From Anoplopoma fimbria (taxonomy: Eukaryota > Chordata > Actinopteri > Perciformes > Anoplopomatidae): DNA of 64,000 nt. Below the pieces are notes generated by a model. It ran no database searches. It saw only the letters and a program-made list of their open reading frames with translations, and was not told where the DNA came from. A program made the translations under genes and the position numbers. Of the stretch, positions 61,320 through 64,000 are shown piece after piece. Location: the NCBI RefSeq assembly GCF_027596085.1, contig NC_072449.1, forward strand, positions 25,332,522 to 25,396,521, given 5' to 3'. Every line of letters starts with the position of its first letter. Position 1 is the stretch's first letter.

Positions 61320-62230
61320 ATCAAGAGAGGCACAATTGATCAAGCAGAAAGGGTGAACTATTGGTTACATGATGCCCAGTGACTCACTTACTACCAAAAG
61401 CTCTTCAGTTTGCCTAGGATTCAAAATGCCCTACTTAAACTGCTCCTGTTTAGCTCATGGGTGTGTAAATAGGAAGTTCTTATGTCTCCATTGTTGTTGG
61501 TGGAAATGTGCCTAAACTGGTAAAACCAGACTGATCACACAGGTCCACCCACAATGCAAACCTGCCCAGAGATTTAATTTCAACCAAGCCAGAGTTGAAA
61601 CTGCCAGCTTTTTCCGAGACAAGAAATCCGATACCGACAGTGACACATGGGTACACAAGAATTACCCCCATCCCATGACACACACGCACAGTGTACACAA
61701 TCATGTAGGGTTTCTAAATGTTTTTTTTGTGATATTTTGTGTCTACCGTGTCATTACATTTGTATTTTTTAGCAATTCCTTGTAACATAAGGAACACCAC
61801 AGTGGTGAACGATTTTAAGTTCAAACAACAAAAAGACAAGTTTAAGCCCCAGAGCTGATTCATGTCTTCGTTATCTGTAAATAGAACTGGTAATCGATAA
61901 CATAAAGTATATATTTTATTCAAAATAAACACCCTATTATTAGTTTCTAAAGCTTCCTTGTAAAGTGTGATCTGAGAATGTAAATCGAGACTTCTGAATA
62001 AAGAAAGTGGCAGCTTACAACAGCTCCTTGGGTAGGTATACACAGAAAAAAGGGCCCTGGGGATCCTGTTTCTTAGCAACCGGTCCAATTCCCACCCCTC
62101 CCATTCTGGTGTCCTGTCCACAGGGAGGAGGCTGTACAGGTGAACATCAACCAGCTCCTCCTCCACTGGGATGCAAAGTCAATCCATCTACTGCTTCCTA
62201 CTATAGTCACACTGTGGCTGCACATTATTC
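61320..62230. other. Intergenic and 5' region of claudin copy 3
   Basis: No gene recognised. A frame from 62007 lacks an ATG and is out of frame with the claudin. A possible donor (ctccttg|ggtaggt, about 62030) may mark a noncoding first exon. Confidence 0.35.
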
Positions 62231-62265
62231 TACGTATGAGTTTGGAGGAATAACAGGAGGACAGG

Positions 62266-63036
62266 ATGGCCAACTCAGCATTGGAGATAGTGGGTCTGAT
62301 GTTGACCCTGATTGGGCTGATTGGGACGGCCGCAAGCACTGGGATGCCGATGTGGCGAGTCACAGCCTTCATTGGGGAGAACATCATTGTTTTTGAAACT
62401 CGGTATGAGGGTCTGTGGATGAATTGCTTTCGGCAGGCCGACATCAGAATGCAGTGTAAGGTATACGACTCTCTCCTGGCCCTGCCCCCTGATCTACAGG
62501 CAGCAAGGGGGCTCATGTGCTGCGCCCTGGCGTTGGGGGGCATCGGTCTGTTGATCACTTTGCTGGGGATGCAGTGCACGTCGTGTATCGTAAACAACGA
62601 TCGAGCGAAGCGGCTGGTCCTCATCATTGCCGGCAGCATGATCATAATGGCTTGCATCTGCGTCTTTATCCCAGTGTCCTGGACAGGTCACGTCATCATC
62701 AGGGATTTCTACAACCCCTTGCTGATAGACGCTCAGCGAAGGGAGCTCGGTGAGGCCCTCTACATTGGCTGGGTGGCCGGTGCATTTTTTTTTGCTGGAG
62801 GATGCATGTTTATTTGTTGCAATCTGCAGTCCGAGGACAAAGTTTCACAGAGGTATGTGTACTCAAGGGCCTCCGACTACACGGCCTATCCTCCACAGCC
62901 CCTGCAGCCTCAACAGCTGTTGGTACTTCCCCAACAACAACCACAGTTTCAGCCGGTGCTCTCAAGGCACCCATCAACCAACTATAGCTACCATTCCAGT
63001 TACCCCTCTGTACGCAGCGGGGTGGCTTATCTCTGA
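62266..63036 (+). CDS. Claudin-8-type protein with Pro/Gln-rich tail, copy 3
   Basis: Single exon, 256 codons, start ATG with A at -3 and directly before TM1. A five-codon upstream frame (ATG 62236, stop 62251) precedes it. Signature residues are W30, GLW (49-51), C54 and C64; TM1 is about 8-27, with TM2-TM4 near 80-100, 118-137 and 165-185. Loop 2 (GHVIIRDFYNPLLIDAQRRE) is identical to copy 2. The tail is Pro/Gln/Tyr-rich (PLQPQQLLVLPQQQPQFQPV) and ends VAYL, where most claudins have YV. It is a paracellular barrier or pore component of the claudin-8/17 type by similarity and by its place in the cluster. Confidence 0.93.
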   Translation: MANSALEIVGLMLTLIGLIGTAASTGMPMWRVTAFIGENIIVFETRYEGLWMNCFRQADIRMQCKVYDSLLALPPDLQAARGLMCCALALGGIGLLITLLGMQCTSCIVNNDRAKRLVLIIAGSMIIMACICVFIPVSWTGHVIIRDFYNPLLIDAQRRELGEALYIGWVAGAFFFAGGCMFICCNLQSEDKVSQRYVYSRASDYTAYPPQPLQPQQLLVLPQQQPQFQPVLSRHPSTNYSYHSSYPSVRSGVAYL

Positions 63037-64000
63037 ACACCTAAACTGACTGAGGTAATGATGATCACAGTAATGGTCAATATATGCAAGGACTTTGCTT
63101 GGCAGTGCAATCTATGACACATTTCACATTTTAAAAGGTTAAAAGAGGTTAACAGACTGTGTAGGCCTATACATGATTTCCATAAATTTTATGAGTGTTG
63201 TATATCAAATTTTATATTGACAGCCTTATTTTTTGTATTTTAGATTATCACTTTTGTATTTGTATGCTTAATATAACAATTCATGCACATTTTAACCAAT
63301 AAGTAAAGTGACACAAGTGTATTTGTGTTTATTGTTAAATGCTATTAGTTGTTATTGGCACATATGACTGAGCTATTTAGTAACACAGAGAGTTTATACT
63401 AAACAGATATTTCAACAGATTTTACTTCAACATTAGTCCACAACATTGGTGTGGAAAAAAATATAATAACACCTTGCAGCACAATGCCCCTGATACACAC
63501 AGTACTCATCTTGTTCTTAGTTTTTCTTTACCAGTTTGGACCAGTATTAGATACAGGATCAGCTGCTTAAAGGTAGTAGCCTTAGGACAGTAAATACTTA
63601 ATTGGTGACTGACATTTGTTTCTAAAATTTAAAACATTCTGTGTCTGTCCAATCGCAAAACAATTGTAAGCCTTTGTTTGAGTTTGGTATGATGCCCTGG
63701 AGCTCTTGGTAACTAACAGAACTGAACAAATGGCTGTAAACATGAGATGCGGGTTTAAGACTGCTTGTTAAAGGTGTGGACAGCTGCCTTAATGTTTGTG
63801 AAGAAGCCACACAGGGATGACCTGGCGCCATGATCATGTGATAAGAATTTGCAAGTCACTTTGAATAGACAGAACAAAAGTTGTCTAGTTCATAGGCATG
63901 TTGATCTTACTCCATTTGTTTGAGCAATTACATAACTTTTCCATCTCTGCTCAGTGAAGTATATTGCCTCTCTCGATATTTGGTCAGCTCATTTCATTTT
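63037..64000. other. 3' UTR of claudin copy 3 and downstream sequence
   Basis: No canonical AATAAA is evident close to the stop. AATAAG at about 63298, followed by T/G-rich sequence (gtgtatttgtgtttattgtt), is a weak candidate. No further gene is seen to the window end. Confidence 0.4.

Noticed and set aside
62007..62396. 129-codon frame overlapping claudin copy 3
   Set aside because: It starts at a GTG and is out of frame with the claudin, with no family resemblance.

Overview
This is a stretch of a teleost fish nuclear genome, probably a spiny-rayed (percomorph-type) fish. The genes are split by GT-AG introns. The repeats are typical of fish: tRNA-headed SINEs, a V-SINE-type element, an RTE/Rex3-type retrotransposon and long microsatellites. 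The gene order matches the vertebrate SCAF4 - TIAM1 - CLDN8/CLDN17 neighbourhood of human chromosome 21. All recognised genes lie on the + strand. No bacterial, organellar or CRISPR features were seen.

Layout. 1-4.3 kb is intron or intergenic DNA with a decayed reverse-strand LINE (about 2.48-3.40 kb) and a SINE (3.58-3.88 kb). 4.33-5.14 kb holds the last two coding exons of a proline/methionine-rich protein, best read as the 3' end of a scaf4-like gene. 5.8-33 kb is a gene desert with a candidate promoter/CpG-rich block near 6.3-6.8 kb, a degenerate 25-30-bp AT-rich minisatellite field (10.6-15.9 kb) split by a broken RTE retrotransposon (11.7-14.1 kb) with its target-site duplication intact, a SINE (17.85-18.22 kb), a candidate noncoding exon (22.0-22.2 kb), a (GT)84 microsatellite (22.5 kb), and several LINE/SINE tail fragments. 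33.0-54.4 kb is a complete tiam1 gene. I resolved 25 coding exons that join in frame to about 1594 codons, against 1591 in human TIAM1, with the N-terminal PH / coiled-coil-Ex / Ras-binding / PDZ / DH / PH order intact. 54.4-57.8 kb holds a reversed V-SINE and a hairpin. 57.8-63.0 kb is a tandem cluster of three single-exon claudin-8-type genes.

How the genes relate. TIAM1 is a Rac1 exchange factor that works at cell-cell junctions, and claudins set the permeability of tight junctions. This pairing is an inherited gene neighbourhood and not evidence of co-regulation.

Most interesting points. (1) A 100-codon open exon at 44647-44946, in phase at both ends, lies between the PDZ and DH exons of tiam1 and is additional to the usual gene structure. 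(2) Just downstream is a probable internal promoter and alternative first exon (start codon 45191) that would give a short tiam1 protein of little more than DH-PH plus tail. (3) The middle claudin has a 53-residue tyrosine-rich cytoplasmic N-terminal extension and a Tyr-Gln-Pro repeat tail, under a TATA/initiator promoter. (4) Four perfect 14-17-bp hairpins are scattered in noncoding DNA. All identities come from reading the sequence and from remembered family knowledge; no database search was possible.
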